A stretch of 64,000 nt of DNA from the NCBI RefSeq assembly GCF_014217835.1, contig NZ_CP055263.1, forward strand, positions 4,033,501 through 4,097,500, given 5' to 3'. Positions within the stretch are counted from its first letter, which is position 1; the number at the start of each line of letters is the position of its first letter. The notes below the pieces were generated by a model, which saw only the letters and a list, made by a program, of their open reading frames with translations, did no database searches and was not told the origin of the DNA. A program made the position numbers and the translations under genes. Below, one piece after another: positions 9,172 through 16,064 of this stretch. This DNA comes from Metabacillus sp. KUDC1714. Its GTDB lineage: Bacteria; Bacillota; Bacilli; Bacillales; Bacillaceae.

Positions 9172-10452
9172 ATGGTAGAGAAAAGGAAACCATTAGCTGT
9201 TAAGGAAGCAATTGAGAGAGTATTAAAGTATTCGGTACATGGAGAAAGTGAACAAGTTGATTTGCAACAAAGTTACGGAAGGTTTTTAGCTGTTGATATT
9301 ATTGCAGATCATCCTGTTCCTCCCTTTGACCGCTCACCATATGATGGATTTGCAATCCGTTCAATTGATACAAAATATGCTAGCACAGATCATCCTGTTG
9401 ATTTTGAAGTCATCGACGAGATTGGCGCAGGGAGTGTTAGTGAGTTTACCATTGGGGAAATGCAAGCTGTACGAATTATGACTGGTGCACAAATACCAAG
9501 TGGTTGTGATGCTGTTGTGATGCTAGAGTTAACCAAAGTATTTCAAAAGGCTGGTCGTGATTATATGTCTTTGAAAAGGTCCTTCAATAAAGGAGATAAT
9601 ATTTCTTTTAAAGGCGAGGATACACAATATGGCAATATATTAGTGAAAAAAGGGGCATATATCTCACCTGGCATTATTGCCCTGCTTGCGACCTTTGGAT
9701 ATGCGAAAGTAGCAGTTGTGAAAAAACCACAAATAGGAATTATTGCAACGGGTAGTGAGCTGCTAGATGTGGATGAACCACTAGTACCTGGGAAGATAAG
9801 AAATAGTAATTCATATATGATTGATGCACAAGCAAGGAGAAGTGGTGCAGAACCTGTTTATTTAGGAAAGCTTGTAGATGATCTTGAAAAATGCTATGAA
9901 GCAGTAAAAGTCGCATTGGAAAACGTTGATTTTCTAATCACTACAGGTGGTGTATCTGTAGGTGATTTTGATTATTTGCCAGAAATATATAAACGATTAG
10001 GTGCCAATGTATTATTTAATAAAGTAGCGATGCGCCCTGGCAGTGTTACAACAGTTGCTGAGGTGAACGGTAAATTATTGTTTGGTCTTTCAGGTAACCC
10101 ATCAGCTTGCTTTGTTGGATTTGAGTTATTTGTTAGACCGATCATTCGAACGTTTCTAAATTCTGAACGTGCTCATCTCCAGAGAGTTACTGCTATTTTA
10201 GAAGAGGACTTTTTAAAGCCTAATCCATTTACTCGCTTTGTTAGAGGGCGGATTTCATTAACCGCTGGGAAAGTGGTCGCTTCTCCTATTGGATTAGACA
10301 AATCAAATGTTGTTACATCACTTGCTGATGCAAATGCATTTATCGTATTACCTGGTGGAACTAGGGGATATAAGACGGGGGATAATATAGATGTTTTGCT
10401 AATTGATGATCAAACAGGAAGTGAATTCTCATGGGCAGAGTCATTCAAGTAG
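9172..10452 (+). CDS. moeA: Molybdopterin molybdotransferase
   Basis: MoeA inserts molybdate into adenylylated molybdopterin. The 426-residue protein has the family length and motifs: PPFDRSPYDGFAIRS at the start of the N-terminal domain, MTGAQIPSGCDAVV, then the MoCF-binding domain with ATGSELLD, RNSNSYMI, TTGGVSVGDFDY and LFGLSGNPSACFVGFE, and a small C-terminal beta domain. The ATG at 9172 follows GGAGTGATTGG. Its 3' end overlaps mobB by 22 bp, implying translational coupling. In the B. subtilis operon as I remember it, moeB lies between mobA and moeA; here it is missing. Confidence 0.95.
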   Translation: MVEKRKPLAVKEAIERVLKYSVHGESEQVDLQQSYGRFLAVDIIADHPVPPFDRSPYDGFAIRSIDTKYASTDHPVDFEVIDEIGAGSVSEFTIGEMQAVRIMTGAQIPSGCDAVVMLELTKVFQKAGRDYMSLKRSFNKGDNISFKGEDTQYGNILVKKGAYISPGIIALLATFGYAKVAVVKKPQIGIIATGSELLDVDEPLVPGKIRNSNSYMIDAQARRSGAEPVYLGKLVDDLEKCYEAVKVALENVDFLITTGGVSVGDFDYLPEIYKRLGANVLFNKVAMRPGSVTTVAEVNGKLLFGLSGNPSACFVGFELFVRPIIRTFLNSERAHLQRVTAILEEDFLKPNPFTRFVRGRISLTAGKVVASPIGLDKSNVVTSLADANAFIVLPGGTRGYKTGDNIDVLLIDDQTGSEFSWAESFK

Positions 10453-10943
10453 TTGGTTATCAAAATAGTGGAAAAACAACCTTTGTTGTTGAATACATTC
10501 AAGTAGCTGACAAACGAGGTCTAAAAGTAGGCACGATTAAACATCATGGCCATCAAGGTTCAGTTAAGATTGATGATTACAAAAAAGACTCAGGACTGCA
10601 TCGTCATGCTGGTGCTCAAGTATCTGTTGTTGAAGGAAATGGTTCCTTTGTAATGACTTCTGAAAAAATGTCTTTGACACTCAAGCAGTTGGTTTTCATG
10701 TATCGTCTGTTCCAATTAGATATCATAGTTATTGAAGGGTACAAGTCAGCAGATTATCCAAAGGTCGTGCTAATAAGATCAATTGAAGATTTGTCTATCC
10801 TTTATAGTCTCGAGAATATCTGTTGTGTCATTACAAGTATTGAACTTCCTATTGATATAACAAAAAAATACAAAATCTTTAATAATACGAAAGATAGTAT
10901 TGAGTGGTTATTAACAAATAAAGTAGGTGAACTCATTGAATGA
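10431..10943 (+). CDS. mobB: Molybdopterin-guanine dinucleotide biosynthesis adapter MobB
   Basis: A small GTPase (170 residues) that assists MobA in forming the guanine dinucleotide cofactor. It starts GRVIQVVGYQNSGKTTF, containing the P-loop GYQNSGKTT, followed by the family sequence VGTIKHHGH and the later IDIIVIEGYKSADYPKVVLIR. It overlaps moeA by 22 bp upstream and moaE downstream, so it is translated as part of the cofactor operon. Confidence 0.92.
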   Translation: MGRVIQVVGYQNSGKTTFVVEYIQVADKRGLKVGTIKHHGHQGSVKIDDYKKDSGLHRHAGAQVSVVEGNGSFVMTSEKMSLTLKQLVFMYRLFQLDIIVIEGYKSADYPKVVLIRSIEDLSILYSLENICCVITSIELPIDITKKYKIFNNTKDSIEWLLTNKVGELIE

Positions 10944-11400
10944 GTCTTTGTTTGAGATCGTAAAGGATCCAATTTCAATTGAAAAAATAACGAATAAGGT
11001 TATTCGAAATGAAGCAGGTGCTATTACCACCTTTGTTGGAACTGTTCGGGAATTTACATACGGAAAACGAACAATATCTTTAGAATACCAAGCATATGAA
11101 AAAATGGCTGTGAAAATGCTAGAGCAGATTGGTAAAGAAATAAATGACAAGTGGAATGGAGCAAAGGTTGCCATATCCCATAGAATAGGCAAATTAGAAA
11201 TCTCAGAAATTGCTGTTGTTATTGCAGTATCAACACCACATCGGAAAGATGCATATGAAGCAAACGAATATGCGATTGAACGAATTAAACAAATCGTTCC
11301 AATCTGGAAAAAAGAAGTATGGGAAGATGGAGAATCATGGATTGGTGATCAACTAGAAAAAACATACTATCCAGAAGGGAAACCAATTAAGGGGGTGTAA
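10936..11400 (+). CDS. moaE: Molybdopterin synthase catalytic subunit
   Basis: MoaE, with MoaD, converts precursor Z (cPMP) into molybdopterin by adding two sulfurs. About 154 residues, containing the family blocks GAITTFVGTVREFT, LEYQAYEKMA, SHRIGKLEISE, AVSTPHRKDAYEA and the catalytic-lysine region PIWKKEVWEDGESWIG. Start choice: GTG at 10927 is possible, but AGGTGA (10925-10930) is properly spaced for the TTG at 10936, which I prefer. It overlaps the end of mobB and is followed after 3 bp by moaD. Confidence 0.93.
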   Translation: MNESLFEIVKDPISIEKITNKVIRNEAGAITTFVGTVREFTYGKRTISLEYQAYEKMAVKMLEQIGKEINDKWNGAKVAISHRIGKLEISEIAVVIAVSTPHRKDAYEANEYAIERIKQIVPIWKKEVWEDGESWIGDQLEKTYYPEGKPIKGV

Positions 11401-11403
11401 CGA

Positions 11404-11637
11404 ATGATTAAAGTATTATTGTTTGCTCATTTACAGGAAAAAGCAGGTCGGGATATATTACAAATCGAGGACTCATCTTTAACAGTAAAAGAATTAAAGA
11501 AAATGATGGAAACAAATTATGAGTTGGGCTCTTTAGAACACGTTATGGTTGCTGTAAATGAAGAATATGCACTTGATCAAGATACCATTCAACCAGGTGA
11601 TGTTGTCGCATTGATACCCCCAGTTAGTGGTGGGTGA
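11404..11637 (+). CDS. moaD: Molybdopterin synthase sulfur-carrier subunit
   Basis: A 77-residue ubiquitin-like sulfur carrier. It ends PPVSGG, the C-terminal Gly-Gly on which the thiocarboxylate is formed; the body has the beta-grasp pattern with a central LEHVMVAVNEEYA. It forms a heterotetramer with the adjacent MoaE. Activation needs an adenylyltransferase (MoeB/ThiF type), for which there is no gene in this operon, so the enzyme must come from elsewhere in the genome. Confidence 0.93.
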   Translation: MIKVLLFAHLQEKAGRDILQIEDSSLTVKELKKMMETNYELGSLEHVMVAVNEEYALDQDTIQPGDVVALIPPVSGG

Positions 11638-11641
11638 TTGG

Positions 11642-12397
11642 ATGAAAATAAAAAGTTATCTTCTTTGTTTTGTATGCTTTCTTTTTACCCTGGGGTGTTC
11701 TTCAACTGAAAAACCAAAAGTTGAGTTAACGATTTCAGCAGCCGCAAGTCTAAAGGACGCTTTAGAAGAAATAGAGAAACAATACGAACAACAAAATGAG
11801 GTTAATCTTCTTCTTAATCTTGCAGCATCTGGAACATTGGGGAAGCAAATCGAGCAAGGTGCACCAGTAGATGTATTTCTTTCCGCGGATGAAGAAACGT
11901 TTACAAATTTAGTGAATAAACATCTTATACATGAAGACGAAGCTATTAATTTCTTAAAAAATGAGCTTGTATTAATAGCGCCTAAAGGTTCTAAATTAAC
12001 TTCTATCGAAGATGTAAAAACGGTAGATAAAATAGCGTTAGGGATCCCAGAAACGGTACCAGCTGGTAGATATGCAAAAGAAGCCTTGATAAATCTAGAG
12101 ATATGGAAACAAATTGAAAATAGTGTTATTTTTGCTAAAGATGTTCGCCAAGTTTTATCATATGTTGAAACAGGTAATGTTTCTGCAGGAGTCGTTTATA
12201 AAACAGACGCTTACATATCGGATAAGATTAAAAGAATTTCAACAATAGATTCTTCTTTACACACACCAATTGTTTATCCAATTGGTGTGATCCAAACATC
12301 GAAACATAAAAATGAAGCAATTGATTTTTATCATTTCCTGCAAGATGAAAATGCAATGAGTATTTTTGAAAAATTTGGGTTTACCGTAATAGATTGA
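11642..12397 (+). CDS. modA: Molybdate ABC transporter substrate-binding lipoprotein
   Basis: An extracellular molybdate-binding protein, ~251 residues. The signal peptide ends in the lipobox TLGC, so the mature protein is attached to the outer leaflet by Cys ~20. Family motifs follow: ISAAASLKDALEEIE, NLAASGTLGKQIEQGAPVDVFLSAD and the late SAGVVYKTDA. A GTG at 11627 is in frame, but GGTGGTGGGTG upstream and the canonical signal peptide favour the ATG at 11642. It sits in the same transcription unit as the cofactor genes and directly upstream of modB, linking molybdate uptake to its use. Confidence 0.92.
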   Translation: MKIKSYLLCFVCFLFTLGCSSTEKPKVELTISAAASLKDALEEIEKQYEQQNEVNLLLNLAASGTLGKQIEQGAPVDVFLSADEETFTNLVNKHLIHEDEAINFLKNELVLIAPKGSKLTSIEDVKTVDKIALGIPETVPAGRYAKEALINLEIWKQIENSVIFAKDVRQVLSYVETGNVSAGVVYKTDAYISDKIKRISTIDSSLHTPIVYPIGVIQTSKHKNEAIDFYHFLQDENAMSIFEKFGFTVID

Positions 12398-12406
12398 GGG
12401 GTAAAG

Positions 12407-13072
12407 ATGAATATTGAGTTTTGGGATCCTATTTTATTATCACTTAGAATAGCAATAATCGCGAGTGTCGTTGTTATGGTCCTAGGTACTTTTATTGGGA
12501 GATTTATGGCAAAAAGCAACTTCTTTGGAAAGATGTTAATCGAGACAATTCTTATTTTACCGTTAGTTTTACCACCATCTGTTGTCGGATTCTTCTTAAT
12601 TGTCATATTTGGAACAAATAGTCCGATTGGACATGTGATACAAGATCTATTTAATGGACCAATTATATTTACGTGGTGGGCGGGTGTAATTGCCTCAGTT
12701 GTCGTGGCTTTTCCACTTATGTACCAAGTGACGAAAGCGGGGTTTGAGCATGTTGATTCAGGAATAGAAGATGCTGCACGGGTAGATGGCGCAGGTGAAT
12801 CATCAGTTTTCTATTACATTTCATTACCTCTAACAATAAAATATATCATTACAGGTTTTGTATTAAGTTTTACAAGGGCTTTAGGAGAATTTGGTGCAAC
12901 TCTTATGTTTGCGGGCAATATTCCTGGTAAAACGCAAACCGTTTCTACTGCTATCTATGTAGCAATTGATAGTGGAAATATGAAGATGGCTTGGCTATGG
13001 GTAGGATCGATGATATTTATTTCTGCGAGTTTATTATTCTTTGTGCAAATACTAAATAAAAAAGGTTATTAG
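12407..13072 (+). CDS. modB: Molybdate ABC transporter permease
   Basis: A 221-residue inner-membrane permease with about five transmembrane helices. It contains the EAA-type loop contacting the ATPase, EDAARVDGAGESSVFYYISLP, and the family motif LPLVLPPSVVGFFLI. Start ATG 12407 follows GAGGGG. No ATPase gene (modC) follows: the next element is an intergenic region with a promoter. B. subtilis modAB (yvgLM) also lacks an adjacent modC as far as I recall, so a shared ATPase from another locus is likely. Confidence 0.92.
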   Translation: MNIEFWDPILLSLRIAIIASVVVMVLGTFIGRFMAKSNFFGKMLIETILILPLVLPPSVVGFFLIVIFGTNSPIGHVIQDLFNGPIIFTWWAGVIASVVVAFPLMYQVTKAGFEHVDSGIEDAARVDGAGESSVFYYISLPLTIKYIITGFVLSFTRALGEFGATLMFAGNIPGKTQTVSTAIYVAIDSGNMKMAWLWVGSMIFISASLLFFVQILNKKGY

Positions 13073-13125
13073 GTTACTAAAATAAATAGAACCCTCAAAA
13101 GTATTTTACAAAAAAAGTGTTTACA

Positions 13126-13154
13126 TTGACAAGTAATGATAAATCGTATAGAAT
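13126..13154 (+). promoter_or_regulatory. Strong sigma-A promoter of the cold-shock leader
   Basis: A perfect TTGACA (13126-13131), 17-bp spacer and TAGAAT (13149-13154). Transcription would start near 13161, about 365 bp before the cold-shock start codon, so the transcript has a very long leader. Confidence 0.8.
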
Positions 13155-13160
13155 AATAGA

Positions 13161-13345
13161 AGTGCTTATTTTTAATGCTTCACTATTTATAGTGCTATGT
13201 GAATACTATGGTTTCTGGATGTGACCTATAAAGGTCTTTAAAAAAGTCACAGATTCGTATTTATCAATTCACACTGGCGCGGACTAGGAGCCGTAAGGAC
13301 GAAAGAGAGGTAGGGCTTTCGTTGTTTTGAGGTTTTGCAATTTCA
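13161..13345 (+). ncRNA. Unidentified structured leader or small RNA upstream of the cold-shock gene
   Basis: The transcript from the promoter at 13126 can form a closing stem TGTGAAT/ATTCACA (13198-13204 with 13267-13273). Inside it, TGTGAC/GTCACA (13220-13225 with 13246-13251) competes with a local GACCT/AGGTC hairpin (13223-13236). Next comes a CC-GTAA-GG hairpin with a GNRA loop (13291-13298) and ACGAAAG/CTTTCGT (13299-13305 with 13316-13322). The last stem competes with AGCC/GGCT (13289-13292 with 13314-13317). Mutually exclusive stems are what an attenuator or riboswitch-like leader looks like. I compared it mentally with common riboswitch consensus sequences and found no match, so its identity is open. 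Confidence 0.5.
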
Positions 13346-13409
13346 ATAATTAATGATAAAAATAAATAGATTGTATGTTTATTTCAAATTACCAAATATG
13401 GAGCTATAT

Positions 13410-13470
13410 AATTCACATATTATAGAGATTATCTACTCCTTACTTTGATATTCTCTATAATATGTGAATT
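13410..13470 (+). promoter_or_regulatory. Perfect 19-bp inverted repeat in the cold-shock leader
   Basis: The arm at 13410-13428 is exactly complementary to 13452-13470, with a 23-nt loop. It starts AATTCACATATT and lies 58 bp before the cold-shock start codon. In RNA it would be a long stable hairpin. It is followed only by TTTATTT, so it is not a textbook terminator. The right arm also contains TATAAT (13456-13461), but without a matching -35. Confidence 0.7.
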
Positions 13471-13527
13471 TTATTTACCGAGTAAATATATAAGTAACAT
13501 ATTAAAAAATCTTTGGAGGTTTCTCTC

Positions 13528-13731
13528 ATGAAAACTACAGGTACTGTAAAATGGTTTAATTCAGAAAAAGGTTTCGGATTTATCGAAGTTGCAGAAGGAA
13601 ACGATGTATTCGTTCACTTCAGTGCTATCACTGGTGAAGGTTTCAAAACGTTAGAAGAAGGACAAAAAGTTGAATTCAACATCGTTGAAGGTAACCGTGG
13701 TCCTCAAGCTGAAGACGTAGTAAAATTATAA
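13528..13731 (+). CDS. Cold-shock protein, CspA family
   Basis: A 67-residue single-domain cold-shock RNA chaperone that binds single-stranded RNA/DNA. Both RNP motifs are present, KGFGFIEV (RNP1) and VFVHFSAI (RNP2), and the start [19 protein letters not shown] is typical. A TTG at 13513 is in frame, but GGAGG at 13516-13520 places the start at the ATG at 13528. The gene is monocistronic between an unusually long structured leader and a strong terminator; it is similar to CspB/CspC/CspD, and I cannot say which. Post-transcriptional control through the leader is likely. Confidence 0.95.
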   Translation: MKTTGTVKWFNSEKGFGFIEVAEGNDVFVHFSAITGEGFKTLEEGQKVEFNIVEGNRGPQAEDVVKL

Positions 13732-13742
13732 TAAGCATATAA

Positions 13743-13775
13743 GAGGTTATCCTAATTAGTGGATAGCCTCTTTTT
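13743..13775 (+). terminator. Terminator of the cold-shock gene
   Basis: GAGGTTATCC (13743-13752) pairs with GGATAGCCTC (13761-13770) with one G-T pair, followed by TTTTT. Confidence 0.85.
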
Positions 13776-13819
13776 ATTGTTAGAAAATTATAAAATTCTT
13801 GTACTGTGTATAACGCTAT

Positions 13820-13900
13820 GACATCCAGCTCAATCGCCCAACCACTTGTGAGCTACACACCCCTTATACGCAAAGTCAACATCGAACGCTTGCGCTCTTA
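13820..13900. repeat. Degenerate copy of a dispersed Bacillus intergenic repeat
   Basis: This stretch is richer in G+C than its flanks. It begins CATCCAGCTCAATCGCCC and ends CGCTTGCGCTCTT. That resembles, from memory, the common Bacillaceae intergenic element that starts TCTAGCTCCAGCGCC and ends GCGCTTGCGCTTTT. AGCTCA (13830-13835) can pair with TGAGCT (13852-13857 region). No gene is visible in it. Confidence 0.4.
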
Positions 13901-13943
13901 GAGTTTCCTTTGCCGCACCTTAAAGGTACGATAAGTCTTCTAT

Positions 13944-13964
13944 CCACCAGATACCCACTGGTGG
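13944..13964 (-). terminator. Hairpin just downstream of sspH
   Basis: CCACCAG (13944-13950) and CTGGTGG (13958-13964) form a perfect 7-bp stem, 11 bp beyond the sspH stop on the minus strand. No T run follows, so termination is only possible, not shown. Confidence 0.4.
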
Positions 13965-13974
13965 AAGTCTCGAT

Positions 13975-14154
13975 TTATCCTTCAATCAAATGATCGACAG
14001 GTACACTCTTTTCTGCTTGAGGGTTATTAAGTGGATAAATCCTAGCAGAACCTAGTTCTTCATCAACAGATTGTATGTAAATACCTTCATTTTGGTATGT
14101 TACATTCACCATATCACCTAATTGTGAAATTTCTTTTGCTCTATTAACATTCAT
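13975..14154 (-). CDS. sspH: Small acid-soluble spore protein, H type
   Basis: A 59-residue frame on the minus strand, too short for routine gene finding. The protein begins MNVNRAKEISQLGDMVNV and continues VTYQNEGIYIQSVDEE and ARIYPLNNPQ, the pattern of the H-type SASP family (DMVHVTY, ARIYPLDNP). These proteins are made in the forespore and bind or protect spore DNA. A very strong ribosome site (GAAAGGAGGAGAG) lies 6-8 bp before the ATG at 14154, and a sigma-G-like promoter lies upstream. This is direct evidence that the organism forms endospores. Confidence 0.93.
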   Translation of the reverse strand: MNVNRAKEISQLGDMVNVTYQNEGIYIQSVDEELGSARIYPLNNPQAEKSVPVDHLIEG

Positions 14155-14192
14155 TTATTCTCTCCTCCTTTCACGTTACCTACGTCTACTTT

Positions 14193-14222
14193 TACGATGT
14201 CCGATTTCGGTGAAACTATTCG
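14193..14222 (-). promoter_or_regulatory. Sigma-G-type promoter of sspH
   Basis: On the minus strand CGAATA (14222-14217), a 17-bp spacer, then CATCGTA (14199-14193). The forespore sigma-G consensus is TGAATA-N17-CATACTA, so 5/6 and 5/7 positions fit with the right spacing. Confidence 0.65.
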
Positions 14223-14315
14223 AGGAGAACATAGAATAGGTAAGAAAAACTTATTTGTTCAATGTGATTCTTATGGTATCTTGTATAAATAGAAAGTTTT
14301 AAGGAGGATAGTTAT

Positions 14316-15425
14316 TTGTTGAACATGCTCATTTTCTTGCTTTGTATCAGCTCTTGTTTTTACATTTTAATGGTGAATAACCGAAAACAAGGAAATGAAA
14401 AAACATTCGATGATACCTTTGCGCTCTCGTTTATAAAAAAATATGGTGGGAACACGTTGTCACATCTCTTTTTTCTGCAGGATAAACAAGTTTTTTCTGC
14501 TCAAAATGACTCTGTATTGATTTCCTATAGAAAAAGAGGTAATAAATATATTGTACTTGGTGATCCGATTGGAGATGAGGTTCAATTTGAAGCAGCTCTA
14601 GACGAATTCATTCAATTTGCTAGTGATCAAAGAGTAACTCCTGTTTTTTATCAAGCGAGCGATCGTTTTATGTCATTCTATCATGATCGCGGCTATTATT
14701 TCTTTAAAGTTGGTGAAGAAGCCAAAGTTAGTTTTGAAAACTTTTCAATCGAAGGAAAGAAGAACGCGAAGATGCGTACAACGAAAAATAAATTCAAAAG
14801 AGAGGGATATGTTTTTTCTGTTAAGTATCCTCCGTTTAGTTCAGAGTTTGTAAATGAGTTAAAAGCAGTTTCAGATGAATGGTTAGCTGATCGAAAGGAA
14901 AAAAGCTTTTCTGTTAGTTCGTTTCAGGAGGGCTATATTGCGCTTTTTCCAGTTTCGACCTTGAGAGACCAAGCGGGACGCCTTATTGCTTTTGCGACTT
15001 TACCTTCTGATTATAAAGAATCAGAGACGCTAAGTATTGATCTGATGAGGTATACGAACGATAGTCCATCCGGAGCAATGGATATGGTGTTTCTTTCTAC
15101 GATTTTGTGGGCGAAGGAAAAAGGGTATGTATCTTGTAGTTTAGGGATGTCGCCATTATCGAATGTAGGAACACAAAAGGGGGCACCATGGCGAGAGAGA
15201 ATGGCAAAGTACGCTTTTATAAACGGTTGTAAATTTTACAATTTTAAAGGATTACGAAGCTACAAGGCTAAATTTGCTACAGATTGGAAGCCACGCTATC
15301 TTGTTTATAAGAAATCATTTTTATTTTTATTAGTTTTTCAATTGATATTAATTGTTAGAAAACAGCCCAAACAGAATCAAATGTCTCTCGTAAAAAAGCT
15401 TATTAATGTAAAAAAGGCAATCTAA
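14316..15425 (+). CDS. MprF-C-terminal-like (DUF2156) acyltransferase-fold membrane protein
   Basis: A 369-residue protein: an N-terminal membrane segment (residues ~2-20), a large GNAT-like domain (~30-335) and a second hydrophobic segment near the C-terminus (FLFLLVFQLILIV). The domain resembles the catalytic C-terminal half of MprF lysyl-phosphatidylglycerol synthases: LGDPIGDE, VTPVFYQASDRFMSFYHDRGYYFFKVGEEA, DEWLADRK and a late MDMVFLSTILWAKEKGYVSCSLGMSPLSNV. It lacks the multi-helix flippase half of true MprF, so lipid aminoacylation is possible but unproven. The TTG at 14316 is placed 8 bp after AAGGAGG. It has its own terminator and no operon partner. Confidence 0.75.
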   Translation: MLNMLIFLLCISSCFYILMVNNRKQGNEKTFDDTFALSFIKKYGGNTLSHLFFLQDKQVFSAQNDSVLISYRKRGNKYIVLGDPIGDEVQFEAALDEFIQFASDQRVTPVFYQASDRFMSFYHDRGYYFFKVGEEAKVSFENFSIEGKKNAKMRTTKNKFKREGYVFSVKYPPFSSEFVNELKAVSDEWLADRKEKSFSVSSFQEGYIALFPVSTLRDQAGRLIAFATLPSDYKESETLSIDLMRYTNDSPSGAMDMVFLSTILWAKEKGYVSCSLGMSPLSNVGTQKGAPWRERMAKYAFINGCKFYNFKGLRSYKAKFATDWKPRYLVYKKSFLFLLVFQLILIVRKQPKQNQMSLVKKLINVKKAI

Positions 15426-15435
15426 TTAAATGAGA

Positions 15436-15481
15436 AAAAGGACTAACTTTATTAAGTGATTTTAATAAAGTTAGTCCTTTT
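15436..15481. terminator. Bidirectional terminator
   Basis: A perfect 20-bp stem, 15436-15455 with 15462-15481, with A/T runs at its ends. It serves the DUF2156 gene and the convergent small gene. Confidence 0.85.
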
Positions 15482-15493
15482 CTTATGTAATTC

Positions 15494-15781
15494 CTACAAT
15501 TGTTCAACTAGCTGCTGACAATACTGCTCAACTTCCTTTTCTTCTTCCTCTTCCAATGCAAAGTCTAAGAAACGATCAGTTGTTTTTTCGATAAAATCAT
15601 ATTGCGCAATTTTAGTTTTTTCGGCTTCGACTGCAAATATTAGCTTGAGTCTAATGCCATTCTCGCTATAAAGCTCATCTTCCTCATCTATATCTAATGT
15701 AAGGAAGATTTCATATCGATCTCCAGTAAGGATACTGAATGGATCTTCTAGTTTTTCAATTGTTGAATCGATGATGTTCAT
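15494..15781 (-). CDS. Small acidic protein of unknown function (DUF6509-like)
   Basis: A 95-residue, strongly acidic protein: IEKLEDPFSILTGDRYEIFLTLDIDEEDELYSENGIRLKLIF is a likely beta-rich body, and the C-terminus has the run EEEEEKEVE followed by a helix. It resembles a small Bacillaceae family annotated DUF6509 as I remember it; no function is known. An AAGAGG site precedes the ATG at 15781. It stands alone, convergent with the MprF-like gene. Confidence 0.6.
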   Translation of the reverse strand: MNIIDSTIEKLEDPFSILTGDRYEIFLTLDIDEEDELYSENGIRLKLIFAVEAEKTKIAQYDFIEKTTDRFLDFALEEEEEKEVEQYCQQLVEQL

Positions 15782-16064
15782 TTCTCAATTACCTCTTTTC
15801 TTGTTAACCTTTTGGATGCATTAAAACAAATTGCTACATATCAAAAGCATTACATCCTATTCATTGTAATTATAGCCTTTTTAGTAATGCAATCCAAATG
15901 GAATTGGGTGACCTATAAAAGAATTGTTGAATAGTAGCTATAATTATGATTATTTGAAGCAAACTAAATTATCCTACCGATTATTTGTTGAATTTCACCT
16001 TAAGGTAAAAACATTAATCAATGATTACACTTTCTTGTCATTTTCACTTAAAGGAGTTTGATTC

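Noticed and set aside
13299..13330. Hammerhead ribozyme, suggested by CTAGGAG..hairpin..CGAAAG
   Set aside because: The required CUGANGA core is not present, only a superficially similar order.
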